A stretch of DNA of 64,000 bases from Nocardioides sp. SLBN-35 (lineage in GTDB: Bacteria; Actinomycetota; Actinomycetes; Propionibacteriales; Nocardioidaceae). The DNA lies in assembly GCF_006715725.1 (NCBI RefSeq), contig NZ_VFNU01000001.1, positions 4,030,001-4,094,000 of the forward strand. Direction: 5' to 3'. The notes beneath the pieces were generated by a model. It was not told the DNA's origin and searched no databases. It was given only the letters and a program-made list of their open reading frames with translations. This document shows, piece after piece, positions 40,928 to 49,941 of this stretch. A program made the translations under genes and the position numbers. Every line of letters begins with the position of its first letter. The first letter of the stretch is position 1.

Positions 40928-40933
40928 TCCGAT

Positions 40934-41752
40934 TCACACCTCGCCGGGCTGCGCGCGCCGGATGACGATCCGGGTCCAGGCGCCGAGGTAGACCCGCGCG
41001 TCCGGCGCGATCTCGCGCTTCTCCCCCGCCGGCACCGGGTCCTTCGGCAGCGGGCCGACGGCCGAGCCGAGATAGGTGCCGTTGGACGAGCCGAGGTCCT
41101 CGACCCACCACCGGGTTCCGTCGGTGGTGAGCTGGCAGTGGCGCCGGCTGATGCCGTTGTCGGCGGCGAGGTCGATGTCGGGGTGGATGCCGCGGCTGCG
41201 GGAGGTGCGGCCGACGAGGATCGATGTCGTCCGGAGCGGTACGACGGTCGGCACGCCCGCGGACGGCAGCGGGTCGCTCGACTCCTGGTCGGCGTACCAG
41301 TCCGGGTCGATCCAGACCTCGGCCACCCATGCGTCGGCGAGCGGCGGGGCGATCGAGGCGTCCGGCGGGGTGGCAGCGGCGGACCTCTTGGCCTCGGCCG
41401 TGCCGGCATCGTCGGCACCGGCGGGTGAGGCGGCCGAGGCGGGAGCCCCGAGGTCGAGCACCGACGGCGTGACCGGGCGCGGCATCGAGCCGGTGGTGAA
41501 GTCGTAGCCGCAGGCCTCGCAGAACAGCGCGTTCGGCGGGTTGGCCGCCTGGCAGTTCGGGCACTCGGCCGTCGTGGGAGCGGCCGGAGCGGGCGGTGCG
41601 GCCGGGGCGGCCGGGGCGGCCGGCTCTGCGACAGCGGGCGTCGCCCCTGACCCGTCCGGGGACGGCGTACCGCCGCCCGCCGGGATCGGCAGGCCGCAGA
41701 CGTCGCAGTAGTCGTCCGAGGCCGACTCGTGCCCGGACGGGCAGGTGCTCAT
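40934..41752 (-). CDS. FHA domain protein with N-terminal zinc-ribbon motifs
   Basis: A 272-residue protein. Two CxxC pairs near the N-terminus (DDYCDVCGLPIP and CPNCQAANPP...LFCEACGYDF) form zinc-ribbon-like modules, joined by a Pro/Ala linker. Residues about 175-255 form an FHA domain with the phosphothreonine-binding marks VGRTSRSRGI, GISRRHCQL and LGSSNGTYLG. It should bind phosphopeptides made by the PknG-type kinase of the same operon. It is the last gene of the ten-gene unit and its ATG overlaps the VWA stop by 4 bp. Confidence 0.9.
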   Translation of the reverse strand: MSTCPSGHESASDDYCDVCGLPIPAGGGTPSPDGSGATPAVAEPAAPAAPAAPPAPAAPTTAECPNCQAANPPNALFCEACGYDFTTGSMPRPVTPSVLDLGAPASAASPAGADDAGTAEAKRSAAATPPDASIAPPLADAWVAEVWIDPDWYADQESSDPLPSAGVPTVVPLRTTSILVGRTSRSRGIHPDIDLAADNGISRRHCQLTTDGTRWWVEDLGSSNGTYLGSAVGPLPKDPVPAGEKREIAPDARVYLGAWTRIVIRRAQPGEV

Positions 41753-43038
41753 GCCGTGGGCTCCTTGCGGATCCGCGTGGTCTTGGTCGAGGCGGTGTCG
41801 AGGGCCATCTCGTCGGCCTTCTCGACCGCCCGCTTGAGCCGGACCGTGCCCGTCTCCTCGTTGTCGACGTCGACGACCTTGCGCAGCTTGGAGGTGGCCT
41901 CGTCGTTGCCGGTCTCGGCAGCGAGCTGGACGGCGCGGCCGAGCTTGGTGGTCGCGGTCGCCTCGTCGCCGGCGGCCTTGGCCGCGAGGCCCTCCTGGAT
42001 CGCCTGCGCGAGCTCGGCCTGACCGGTGTAGTGGGCGACCTGCTGGTCGATCCGGGTGGTGAGCTCGGAGTTGTTGGACCAGGTCGCCTTCACCAGGCCC
42101 TGCGCGACGACGTCGCTGCCGAGCGCGAGCTGGACCCGGGCGGCGAGCTGCTCCTGGCCGATCGCCTTGGCCGGCACCCGGACGGCGACGTGGTAGTCAC
42201 GCGACTCGTCGGCCCACGCACCGGTCGGGTAGTCACCGGTGAGGGGGTTGACCGGCGTACGACGGCTGCTCAGGTCCTCGACCGTCGGCGAGACCTGGCG
42301 CACGAAGAGGACCTCGGCACCCTGCGGCGTCCACACCCGCAGCGACGCGTCGGCGACACCGCGGGCCATGGCGTTGCGCATGATCTCCTCGAACTGCGCC
42401 TTCATCTGGGCCGGGCTCGGGATGATGTCGACGGTGCCGAGCAGGGCCTGCGCGATCCGCCGGATCTCGGCGACCTGCCAGTCGGTGCCGGCACCGCGGC
42501 AGTCGGCCTGGAAGTAGCCGGTCGCGCGGTTGATCGCCTCGTCGAGGCGGCCCGGGCGCTCGCGGTTCTCGCCGTCGGTGAGCAGCAGGACGTGGCGCTG
42601 GGTGACCGCGCTGACCGAGGAGAAGAGCTGGCCGGCGAGGTCGAGCCAGGTGCTGATCGCCGTACCGCCGCTGCCGACGAAGCGGTCGATGGCCGAGGAC
42701 GCCTCCTGGCGGGTGCGGGCGTCCATCTGCACCATGCCGGGGCCGCTGGAGACCTGGGGGTAGGCGAGCATCGCGCGGTCGGCGCCGGCGATCACGGCGA
42801 AGTAGGTGCCGTCGACGATCTCGGCGAGCGCGGCCTGGGCGCCCTCCTTGGCGGCGGCCATTGTCGCCGGGCCCATCGAGCCGGACGTGTCGACGATGAT
42901 GATCTCGCCCGCGCTGCCCGCGCCGGACTGGCCGGCGGTGCCGGCGCCCTTGCAGGTGATCGTGACGATCGCGTTGACGTCGGTCCCGCCGTCGGGCAGG
43001 AACTCGTTCTGGTAGACGGCGGCGCTGAACTCAGCCAT
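41749..43038 (-). CDS. VWA domain protein
   Basis: A 429-residue protein with a von Willebrand A domain. The MIDAS metal site is visible as DTSGSMG near residue 50, with the downstream threonine region GSGGTAIST and LLLTDGENRERP. The C-terminal third is helical and charged. It has no signal peptide, so it acts inside the cell. VWA proteins with AAA ATPases and TelA partners occur in Ter-type stress systems. ATG 43038 has AGGAGGAG upstream and overlaps the PP2C stop by 8 bp. Confidence 0.9.
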   Translation of the reverse strand: MAEFSAAVYQNEFLPDGGTDVNAIVTITCKGAGTAGQSGAGSAGEIIIVDTSGSMGPATMAAAKEGAQAALAEIVDGTYFAVIAGADRAMLAYPQVSSGPGMVQMDARTRQEASSAIDRFVGSGGTAISTWLDLAGQLFSSVSAVTQRHVLLLTDGENRERPGRLDEAINRATGYFQADCRGAGTDWQVAEIRRIAQALLGTVDIIPSPAQMKAQFEEIMRNAMARGVADASLRVWTPQGAEVLFVRQVSPTVEDLSSRRTPVNPLTGDYPTGAWADESRDYHVAVRVPAKAIGQEQLAARVQLALGSDVVAQGLVKATWSNNSELTTRIDQQVAHYTGQAELAQAIQEGLAAKAAGDEATATTKLGRAVQLAAETGNDEATSKLRKVVDVDNEETGTVRLKRAVEKADEMALDTASTKTTRIRKEPTA

Positions 43039-44176
43039 CGCTCGGCTCTCCTCCTGGGGTCGGCGTCTGGTCATTGTGCCCGAGGCCCGGAATCTCGACC
43101 CGGGCCAGGGCGGCGGTGATGTTGTCGTGCCCGCCGGCGCCGTTCGCGAACGCGACCAGCGCGAGGGCGAGGGCGAGCGGGTCGCTGGTGGCGGCGGCGC
43201 GGACCTGCGCGGCCAGCGCCTCCGGCTCGGAGGCGTAGTTCCACAGCCCGTCGGAGCAGGTGAGCAGCCAGCCGCTCCGGTCGACGTCGAGCGCGCCGAT
43301 GGTGGGCTTCTGGTCCTCGGAGTCGCGCCCCAGCCACTTGGTGATCGCGTGCGCCTGCGGCCCGGTCTCGGCGATCTCGCGGGCCACGCCGGACGCGATC
43401 TGGGCCTGGGCGACGGAGTCGTCGACGGTGAGCTGGACGGGGGTGCCCTCGTCGGGCAGCCAGTAGGAGCGCGAGTCGCCGATGTTGGCCCAGGTGATCC
43501 GCCGGCCCTCGAGGACCGCGGTCGTGAAGGTCGCCGACGCCGGGTTGGGCGAGTCAGGGTCGGTGACGGCGACGATCGCGGTGTTGGCGGCGGCCGCGGC
43601 GTCGGTGAAGACCTTGCGTACGGCGGCGTCGCGGCTCTCCGGGGTCCCCATCCCCGCCGGCAGCGGCATCCGCAGCACCTCGCGGGCCGCCCGCGCCCCG
43701 GCCAGGGACGCGACGTCGGAGTCGATCGAGTTGGAGACGCCGTCCATCACGATCAGCACGGCGCGGGAGCCGGGCTGACCACCGGGCTGGGCGCCGGCGA
43801 GGAGCGCCATCGCGTCCTCGTTGCGGTTCTTGCCGATCGCCTTGTCGCACACGCCGGCGACCCAGGGCGCGGGCTGCTCCTGGAAGTGGTCGCGCTCGCT
43901 GGGCGCCTTGGTGCCGCACTCGAGGCAGTAGAGGTCGGGGCCGACCTCTCCCCCGCACTCGGTGCAGGGACGGCGTCCGGCCGGGGCCGGCGGGTCGGGC
44001 AGGGCCGAGGCGGGCTTGCGGGTGGGCGCGCTGATCGGGGCGTCGCCGAGCGGGTGGTCCGCGGCGGCCGCCGCGGCCGGCACGGGAGCGGCGGCAGGCG
44101 CCCCGACCTGGGCGCCGCAGTTCTCGCAGAAGCGGGCGCCCGGGGCGATCGCGGCCTGGCAGGAAGGGCAGTTCAC
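43031..44176 (-). CDS. PP2C-type Ser/Thr phosphatase with zinc ribbons
   Basis: A 381-residue protein. The N-terminal ~95 residues hold two zinc-ribbon modules (CPSCQAAIAPGARFCENCG and CTECGGEVGPDLYCLECG). A PP2C domain follows, with the metal-binding aspartates in NRNEDAMALL, VMDGVSNSID, LLTCSDGLWNY and GGHDNITAAL. It should reverse phosphorylation by the kinase encoded just upstream. GTG 44176 overlaps the pknG stop by 4 bp. Confidence 0.92.
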   Translation of the reverse strand: MNCPSCQAAIAPGARFCENCGAQVGAPAAAPVPAAAAAADHPLGDAPISAPTRKPASALPDPPAPAGRRPCTECGGEVGPDLYCLECGTKAPSERDHFQEQPAPWVAGVCDKAIGKNRNEDAMALLAGAQPGGQPGSRAVLIVMDGVSNSIDSDVASLAGARAAREVLRMPLPAGMGTPESRDAAVRKVFTDAAAAANTAIVAVTDPDSPNPASATFTTAVLEGRRITWANIGDSRSYWLPDEGTPVQLTVDDSVAQAQIASGVAREIAETGPQAHAITKWLGRDSEDQKPTIGALDVDRSGWLLTCSDGLWNYASEPEALAAQVRAAATSDPLALALALVAFANGAGGHDNITAALARVEIPGLGHNDQTPTPGGEPSDG

Positions 44177-46599
44177 GTGAGGCTCCAGTTCCGGACGGCG
44201 TTGGCCTGGTTGACCAGGGTGACCCGCTCCTTGAGGTCGACGGCGTCGCGCGCGAGCAGCCGCAGCGCGTTCTCGATCCCGTCACGCACACCGGCCTCGG
44301 TCGCCTCGACGGCACCGATCCGGGCGCCGGCCGGCACCTTGCCCGCCGAGATCACGGGCAGCGCCTCGTTGAGGATCCGCACCGTGAACCGCTGCCGGGT
44401 GGCCTGGTCGACGCTCGAGGAGTCGATGGTGCGCATCGCCTGGTCGAGCACGGTGATGTCCTGCGCACTGCCCGACAGCAGCACCTCGGCCCGCTGCTGG
44501 CGGCTCTCGGTGTAGCCCCGGCTGGTCGTCGGCACCAGGTCGAGTGCGGCCACGGCGCCGGCGACGTCGTGCCGACCGGCCCGGACCCGGGCCATCCCGA
44601 ACGCGGCCGGCGGGACGTAGGCGGCGTCGGTCGAGGCGCACACCAGGTAGAGGCCCTCGGCCACCTCCGGCAGCCCGCCGCGCTCGCAGGCGAACGCGAG
44701 CGCCAGCTTGGGGGCGAGCTCGCCGGGAACCTGCTGGTAGACGGCGTTGAACGACGCCTTCGCCGTCTCCCAGTCGCCGGCCTGGACCGAGGCGAGGCCC
44801 TCGATCCACAGCGCCCGCCACTCCCACGGGTCGTCGGTGAGCAGCCTCTGCGCGTGGTTCCTGGCCAGCACCGGGTCGCCGAGCGCGAGCGCCGCGTGGG
44901 CCCGGGCCAGCCACACCTCGGCGGTGTCCTCGGGCGCGGACTCGAGGTCCTTGAGCCGCTGCTTGGGGTCGTCGTCGCCGATCGTGCTCAGCCAGCCGTA
45001 CTGCGGGTCGGTGGTGTCGGTGCGCAGGTCGGGCAGCTGGCTCCACTCGGTGATCGGACGAGCGGTCGCGGGCGACTCGAAGAGCACGGAGGCGGCCGAC
45101 GTGGTCGCCGTACCCTGCCGCTTGCGGGCCACGACCTCGCGCAGCACGCCGAGGACCTGGGTACGCATCTCGTCGACGGAGGCGAACCGGTCGGCCGGGT
45201 CGGGAGCGCAGCACTTGGCGATCAGCTGGTAGAGCGAGTCGTACTCCTGGAACAGCGGCGTCGCGTCGACCGGCGGCAGGCTGTGCAGGTAGGTGCCCTG
45301 GTAGCCGCGGAACTCCATGCACAGCACGACCAGGGTGCGGCCGATCGTGTAGATGTCGGAGGCCACCGAAGGGCCGACCTCGGCCACCTCGGGCGCCTGG
45401 TAGCCGACCGTGCCGTAGATCGCCGACTCCTCGTCGTCGATGCGCCGCACGCCGCCCAGGTCGATCAGCTTCATCGCGTCGCCGACCTGGATCATGTTGT
45501 CGGGCTTGAAGTCGCAGTAGACCAGGCCGAGGTCGTGGAGGTACTGGAACGCCGGCAGCAGCTCGAGGATGTAGGCCAGGGCCTGGTCGACCGGCAGCGG
45601 GTCGTAGGCGCCGTTGTTGGCGACCATCCGCTGCTTGAGGATCTGCTTGAGCGACTTGCCTCCGACGTACTCCATCACGATGTAGCCGGCGCCCTCGTGC
45701 GTGACGAAGTTGTAGATCTCGACGATCAGCGGGTGCTCGACCTGCGCGAGGAACTGCTGCTCGGCGATCGCCGCGGCGAGCGCGTCGGGGTCGCCGGAGT
45801 TGAGCAGGCCCTTGAGCACGACCCACCGGTTGGAGACGTTGCGGTCGCGGGCGAGGTAGATCCAGCCGAGGCCGCCGTGGGCGAGCGCGCCCGCGACCTC
45901 GTACTGCCCGGCGACGAGGTCGCCCTGCTTCAGCTTCGGCGTGAACGAGAACTGCTGGCCGCAGTTGGGGCAGAACCCCTCGCTGCGCCCGGGCTGGCCG
46001 TCGATGCTGCGACCGACGGCGTTGCCGCACTTGGCGCAGCTGCGCTTGTCCTCGGGCACCTGCGGGTTGGCCATGATCGCCTTGGCGGCGTCGACCGGCG
46101 GCGCGGGAGGCACGACGGTGAGGCCGGCGCCGATCCGGGCCGCCCGCATCCGCTGCGAGCCGGTGCGGGTACGCCGCGTGGACGTGCTGCCCGTCGCGCC
46201 GGCGCGCTTGGAGCCGATCGCCGCGGACTGGACCCGGCTGGCGGCGGTGGCGGAGGTGCCCTCGCGTCCCGAGAGGGGCTGGGACTCGGCCATCGCCGTC
46301 GCCTCGGCGACCTTCGCACCGGGAACGGCCGGGGTGCCGCAGACGTCGCAGTAGCCGTCGAGGATCGTGCCCGTGCAGCCGGGCTGCTGGCAGGTCGAGG
46401 CGGCCACGCTGGCCGGGTTGCCCGCGACGGCCGCGGCGATGGGGGCCTTGACCGTGCCGGAGTCGCCGATCGGCGAGGCGGCGGCGGGCGCCGCGGCGGG
46501 AGTCGACGTGCCGCCGTCGCCGGGCATGCCGCACACGTCGCAGTAGCCGTCGACGATGCTGCCCGTGCAGCCGGGTTGGGTGCAGGCACCTGCGCTCAT
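44173..46599 (-). CDS. pknG: PknG-type Ser/Thr protein kinase
   Basis: An 808-residue soluble kinase. The N-terminus has two copies of a CX4C...DGYCDVCG zinc-ribbon-like module (residues ~6-23 and ~70-87), a basic linker, and a rubredoxin-like pair CAKCG / CPNCG at 188-213. The kinase domain is ~232-500, with K263 in VVLKGL, D363 in VYCDFKPDN and D380 of DLG; the arginine of the HRD motif is replaced, as in PknG. TPR-like helices fill the C-terminus. The neighbours glnX and glnH are the known partners of mycobacterial PknG, which controls glutamate metabolism by phosphorylating a GarA/OdhI-type FHA protein. Confidence 0.93.
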   Translation of the reverse strand: MSAGACTQPGCTGSIVDGYCDVCGMPGDGGTSTPAAAPAAASPIGDSGTVKAPIAAAVAGNPASVAASTCQQPGCTGTILDGYCDVCGTPAVPGAKVAEATAMAESQPLSGREGTSATAASRVQSAAIGSKRAGATGSTSTRRTRTGSQRMRAARIGAGLTVVPPAPPVDAAKAIMANPQVPEDKRSCAKCGNAVGRSIDGQPGRSEGFCPNCGQQFSFTPKLKQGDLVAGQYEVAGALAHGGLGWIYLARDRNVSNRWVVLKGLLNSGDPDALAAAIAEQQFLAQVEHPLIVEIYNFVTHEGAGYIVMEYVGGKSLKQILKQRMVANNGAYDPLPVDQALAYILELLPAFQYLHDLGLVYCDFKPDNMIQVGDAMKLIDLGGVRRIDDEESAIYGTVGYQAPEVAEVGPSVASDIYTIGRTLVVLCMEFRGYQGTYLHSLPPVDATPLFQEYDSLYQLIAKCCAPDPADRFASVDEMRTQVLGVLREVVARKRQGTATTSAASVLFESPATARPITEWSQLPDLRTDTTDPQYGWLSTIGDDDPKQRLKDLESAPEDTAEVWLARAHAALALGDPVLARNHAQRLLTDDPWEWRALWIEGLASVQAGDWETAKASFNAVYQQVPGELAPKLALAFACERGGLPEVAEGLYLVCASTDAAYVPPAAFGMARVRAGRHDVAGAVAALDLVPTTSRGYTESRQQRAEVLLSGSAQDITVLDQAMRTIDSSSVDQATRQRFTVRILNEALPVISAGKVPAGARIGAVEATEAGVRDGIENALRLLARDAVDLKERVTLVNQANAVRNWSLT

Positions 46600-47726
46600 G
46601 GCGTCGTCTCCTTGGTCAGCCAGGTCTGGTACGTCGTGACGAGCTGCTTCGCGACCGCCATCGGGGTCGGCCGGCGCTCGAGGAGGTCGCGGGCGGACTT
46701 CTCGCTCGCGACGAGGTCGGGGTGCTCGGCGACCGCGGACGCGCGCGCCTTGGCGACGTACGCGTCGAGCAGCGCGGCGAGCTGGGTGTGCTCCTCGAGA
46801 GCCGCGGCGTAGGCGTGCTGGGCGATCTCGAGCGCCTGCGAGACCCTGTCGAGGCGCTCGAGGTAGGGGCCGATCGCGTCGGGGGTCACCGGCACCGGGC
46901 CGAGCAGGCCGACGTCGGGGACGGCGTACCGCGGCGCGGGGTCGACGGTCGCCACACAGGTCTCGGCGAGCTTGTGCAGCGCCGCCTCACGCGCCTCCAG
47001 GTCGGCGCGCAGCTCCCGCGCGGAGATCACCTGGTCGCGGGCGTCGCGGCGCCGGGCGTTGCCGACGATCAGGTCGCGCTCGAAGGTGGTCGCCTCGACC
47101 TCGAGCGGACCGAGCATGCCGCCGGCGTCGCCGCCGCGCTCGGCCTTCGCGGTGATGCCCTCGAGCCGCGACATCAGCTCGGCCAGCCGGTTGACCGCGA
47201 CGTCGCGGGTCAGCGCAGGCTCCAGCCCGACCTGGTCGCGGATCCGCTCCAGCTGCGCCCGCAGCTCGCGGATCCGCGCGGCCTGCGCGTCGGCGCCCGG
47301 CACCAGCGCCAGCCTGCTGCGCAGCTGGCCGGTCAGCGCGTCGCACAGCCGCCCGGCCTCAGGCAGCGACACCGCCAGCCCGCCGGGCAGCTCGGTCGCA
47401 CCGTCGAGCCGGCCCCAGATCAGGGCCGAGATCCGCTCCCGCTCCTGCTGCAGGACCCGGCCGCCGTCCCAGGTCGCGAAGACCAGCTGGTAGCGGTCGG
47501 AGATCGCCTTCCACAGCGCCAGCGCCAGCGACATGTCGCCCGCCAGCTCTCCCCCGCGTCCCACCGCCAGGGCGGCCTGGTCGAGCTCGCCGAGCTCGGA
47601 GCGTCGTACGCGCAGCCAGGTGTCGAGCTCGCCTAGGTAGGCCTGGATCGCGGCAGGGTCCAGCGCGTCCCCGAGCCTGCCGGGGGCGGTGGGTGCCGTG
47701 GTGGTCATGGTGGTCTGCACGCTCAC
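46596..47726 (-). CDS. Helical protein of the PknG operon, unknown function
   Basis: A 376-residue soluble protein that I do not recognise. It is rich in Leu, Ala, Arg and Glu with long predicted helices, for example IRELRAQLERIRDQVGLEP around residue 180 and a second block DARDQVISARELRADLEA around 250, so a coiled-coil or helical bundle is likely. No cysteine motif, membrane segment or signal peptide. I chose GTG 47726 because it gives the 4-bp overlap with glnH seen at most junctions here; ATG 47708 is the alternative. Its stop overlaps the pknG start by 4 bp. Confidence 0.75.
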   Translation of the reverse strand: MSVQTTMTTTAPTAPGRLGDALDPAAIQAYLGELDTWLRVRRSELGELDQAALAVGRGGELAGDMSLALALWKAISDRYQLVFATWDGGRVLQQERERISALIWGRLDGATELPGGLAVSLPEAGRLCDALTGQLRSRLALVPGADAQAARIRELRAQLERIRDQVGLEPALTRDVAVNRLAELMSRLEGITAKAERGGDAGGMLGPLEVEATTFERDLIVGNARRRDARDQVISARELRADLEAREAALHKLAETCVATVDPAPRYAVPDVGLLGPVPVTPDAIGPYLERLDRVSQALEIAQHAYAAALEEHTQLAALLDAYVAKARASAVAEHPDLVASEKSARDLLERRPTPMAVAKQLVTTYQTWLTKETTP

Positions 47727-48658
47727 CGGCCGTAGACGGGTTGCGGCTGGGTGGCCTCGATGAGGAGGTACGGCTTGAGCCACTTGTCGTACGACGCCTG
47801 CCAGCTCCCGTCGGCACGCATGTCCTCGAGGACCGCGTTGATGAAGGCCACGAGGTCCGTGTCGTCGGCGTTGGTAGCGATGCCGTAGGGCTCCTTGGTG
47901 AACGCGTCCTGCTTCGGGACCGCTGCGTAGAGCTTGTCCTGGGCGACCAGTCCGGCGAGCACCGTGTCGTCGCCGGTGATCGCGTCGACCTGTCCCTGCT
48001 GGAACTTCACCAGGCAGCCGGTGTGGGTAAGAGCCGGCTCCGAGATCACGTCCGGCTCGGCGGCCTTGATGTTGTCGACGCTGGTCGTCCCGGTCGGCGC
48101 ACACACCTTGAGACCGGCCAGGTCCTGCGGCCCGGCATAGCTGTCGGCGGTGTCGGGCCGCACCAGGACCTTCTGCCCGGCGCGGTAGTACTCCGCGGAG
48201 AACGCGACCGACTGCCAGCGGGCGCAGTTGATCGTCATGTTGCGCGCGACGATGTCGATCTCGTTGTTCTCGAGGAGCTCGATGCGTTGGCCCGCGTTGA
48301 TCACCCGGTACTGCGGCTTCACGCCCAGCTCGGCGGCGATCTTGTTCGCGACGTCGATGTCGAAGCCCTCGATGGCGTTGGTCGACGGGTTGCGGGCGCC
48401 CAGGAGCAGGGTGTCGGCGGAGACACCGACCTTGAGCACCCCGGCCTTGCGGATCCGCTTGACGGCGTCCCCGGCGGCCTTGCTCGGGGCGTAGGAGCGC
48501 AGGTCGGCGTCGGTCGTCTCGCAGGACGCGGGGCTGGGATCGGCGGCGGGAACCGCCTTATGCGTCGGCACCTTGGTGGCGTCGTACGAGCAGCCGGCGA
48601 GAGTCATCAGCCCGAGGACCGCCGCGGTCACGCCCAGCCGGGCACGGGACTGCTTCAT
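47723..48658 (-). CDS. glnH: GlnH-like amino-acid-binding lipoprotein
   Basis: A 311-residue solute-binding protein of family 3. The lipobox MTLAGC places the lipid on Cys23. The mature domain shows KAGVLKVGVSADTLLLGARN and IEGFDIDVANKIAAELGV, typical for glutamate/glutamine/aspartate binders. There is no ABC permease or ATPase next to it, so it is a sensor component and not part of an importer. In mycobacteria GlnH senses aspartate/glutamate and signals through GlnX to PknG. Overlaps on both sides are 4 bp. Confidence 0.9.
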   Translation of the reverse strand: MKQSRARLGVTAAVLGLMTLAGCSYDATKVPTHKAVPAADPSPASCETTDADLRSYAPSKAAGDAVKRIRKAGVLKVGVSADTLLLGARNPSTNAIEGFDIDVANKIAAELGVKPQYRVINAGQRIELLENNEIDIVARNMTINCARWQSVAFSAEYYRAGQKVLVRPDTADSYAGPQDLAGLKVCAPTGTTSVDNIKAAEPDVISEPALTHTGCLVKFQQGQVDAITGDDTVLAGLVAQDKLYAAVPKQDAFTKEPYGIATNADDTDLVAFINAVLEDMRADGSWQASYDKWLKPYLLIEATQPQPVYGR

Positions 48659-49941
48659 GAGAACTCCCTCCGTCGCTGGCCGATACCTCGGGCGACGGCC
48701 AGCGCGGCGCCGACACCGAGCAGCAGGGTCAATCCACTCAGGATCAGCGCGATGACGCGGCCGCTGCGCAGGTCGTCGATGGCCGCAGTGCTCGCTTCGT
48801 CGATGCTCTTGGCGAGAGCGGCGTCGAAGCTGTCGAACGGCGCGGTCGCACCCTTCTCCTTGTCGCCCGTGGTCGCGATGTCGACCGCGTCCGACCACCG
48901 GTTCGAGTCGTCGGCTTCCACGATCAGCGCGTGGCGCTCGGCGTACGTCCTCCAGTCGGCGAGGTCGGCGGCCGGGGCCTTCTTCTCGACCACCGCGGCC
49001 TTCTCCCCCCACTTCTTCTCGTTGTCCGCACCCGAGCCGCGCTTGATCAGCCGCAGGCTCTCGTTGGCCTTCGCGTCATTGGCGGCGGTGCGGGCCACGG
49101 CGCTGGAGACGGCATCCTGGAACTCGCCGTCGCGCAGCGAGTCGTTGGAGCTGTCCCTGATCCAGGCGCCGGCGGCCGTCACCACGGTCACGGCGGCGAC
49201 GATGGCCGCCGCGATCACCAGTCCCGTGTTGAAGCGACGCCGGAAGGTCCGGGCCAGCTCACGGTTGAGCCACCACAGCCCGGCCAGCACGAGCAGCCCG
49301 AGCACGAGCAGCCAGATCGGGTGCTGACCCGACATTGCGCCGTCCGCGCGGTCGGTGTTGGCGTCGACCAGCGCGTCCAGGATCGGGATCGCCTCGTTGC
49401 GGAGCTGGTCACTGGCCGTGGTCTGGTAGCCGGCACCCACCGGGAAGCCCTGACGGTTGTTGGCGCGGGCCTGGGCGATGTAGGTCGCGTACGTGTCGAC
49501 TTGCTCGTTGAGGGCCGCCAGCGCCTTGCGGTCGGCGGGTTGGGCCTCGGCCGCGTTGGCGATGTCACGGAGCACGGTGTCGATCGCGTCGTCGTACTCC
49601 TTGCGTTGGGCCGGGTCCTCGAGACCCGCGACCAGGAAGGCGTTCGTGGCGAGCGCGTCGGCGCGGAGCAGTGACGACTGGATCTCCTGGACCCGGACCA
49701 GCTGCTCGGTGTCGCCGGCCGCACGACCGTCGGACTGCCAGCCCACGAACTGCACGAGCGCGCTGACGATGCCGAAGACGATGGCCACGCTCATGCCGAT
49801 CAGCTGCCAGCGGTTGAGCAACGCCGGCGTGTCGACGTACGACGACGCGGGCTGGGCCGCGGGTGCGGGTGCCGCCGCGGCCGGCGCGGGTGCGGCGGCG
49901 GGGGGCGGCGGGGCGGCCGCGGGGGTGGCGGTCTGGCTCAC
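48655..49941 (-). CDS. glnX: GlnX-like membrane sensor
   Basis: A 428-residue protein with a Pro/Ala-rich cytoplasmic start (~35 residues) and four membrane helices at about 47-68, 208-226, 240-262 and 400-420. Each pair encloses a helical extracytoplasmic domain, like two chemoreceptor-type sensing modules in tandem (RADALATNAFLVAGLEDPAQ in the first). This matches GlnX, the membrane partner of GlnH and PknG. The sequence has no enzymatic domain. GTG 49941 overlaps the AAA gene stop by 4 bp. Confidence 0.8.
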   Translation of the reverse strand: MSQTATPAAAPPPPAAAPAPAAAAPAPAAQPASSYVDTPALLNRWQLIGMSVAIVFGIVSALVQFVGWQSDGRAAGDTEQLVRVQEIQSSLLRADALATNAFLVAGLEDPAQRKEYDDAIDTVLRDIANAAEAQPADRKALAALNEQVDTYATYIAQARANNRQGFPVGAGYQTTASDQLRNEAIPILDALVDANTDRADGAMSGQHPIWLLVLGLLVLAGLWWLNRELARTFRRRFNTGLVIAAAIVAAVTVVTAAGAWIRDSSNDSLRDGEFQDAVSSAVARTAANDAKANESLRLIKRGSGADNEKKWGEKAAVVEKKAPAADLADWRTYAERHALIVEADDSNRWSDAVDIATTGDKEKGATAPFDSFDAALAKSIDEASTAAIDDLRSGRVIALILSGLTLLLGVGAALAVARGIGQRRREFS

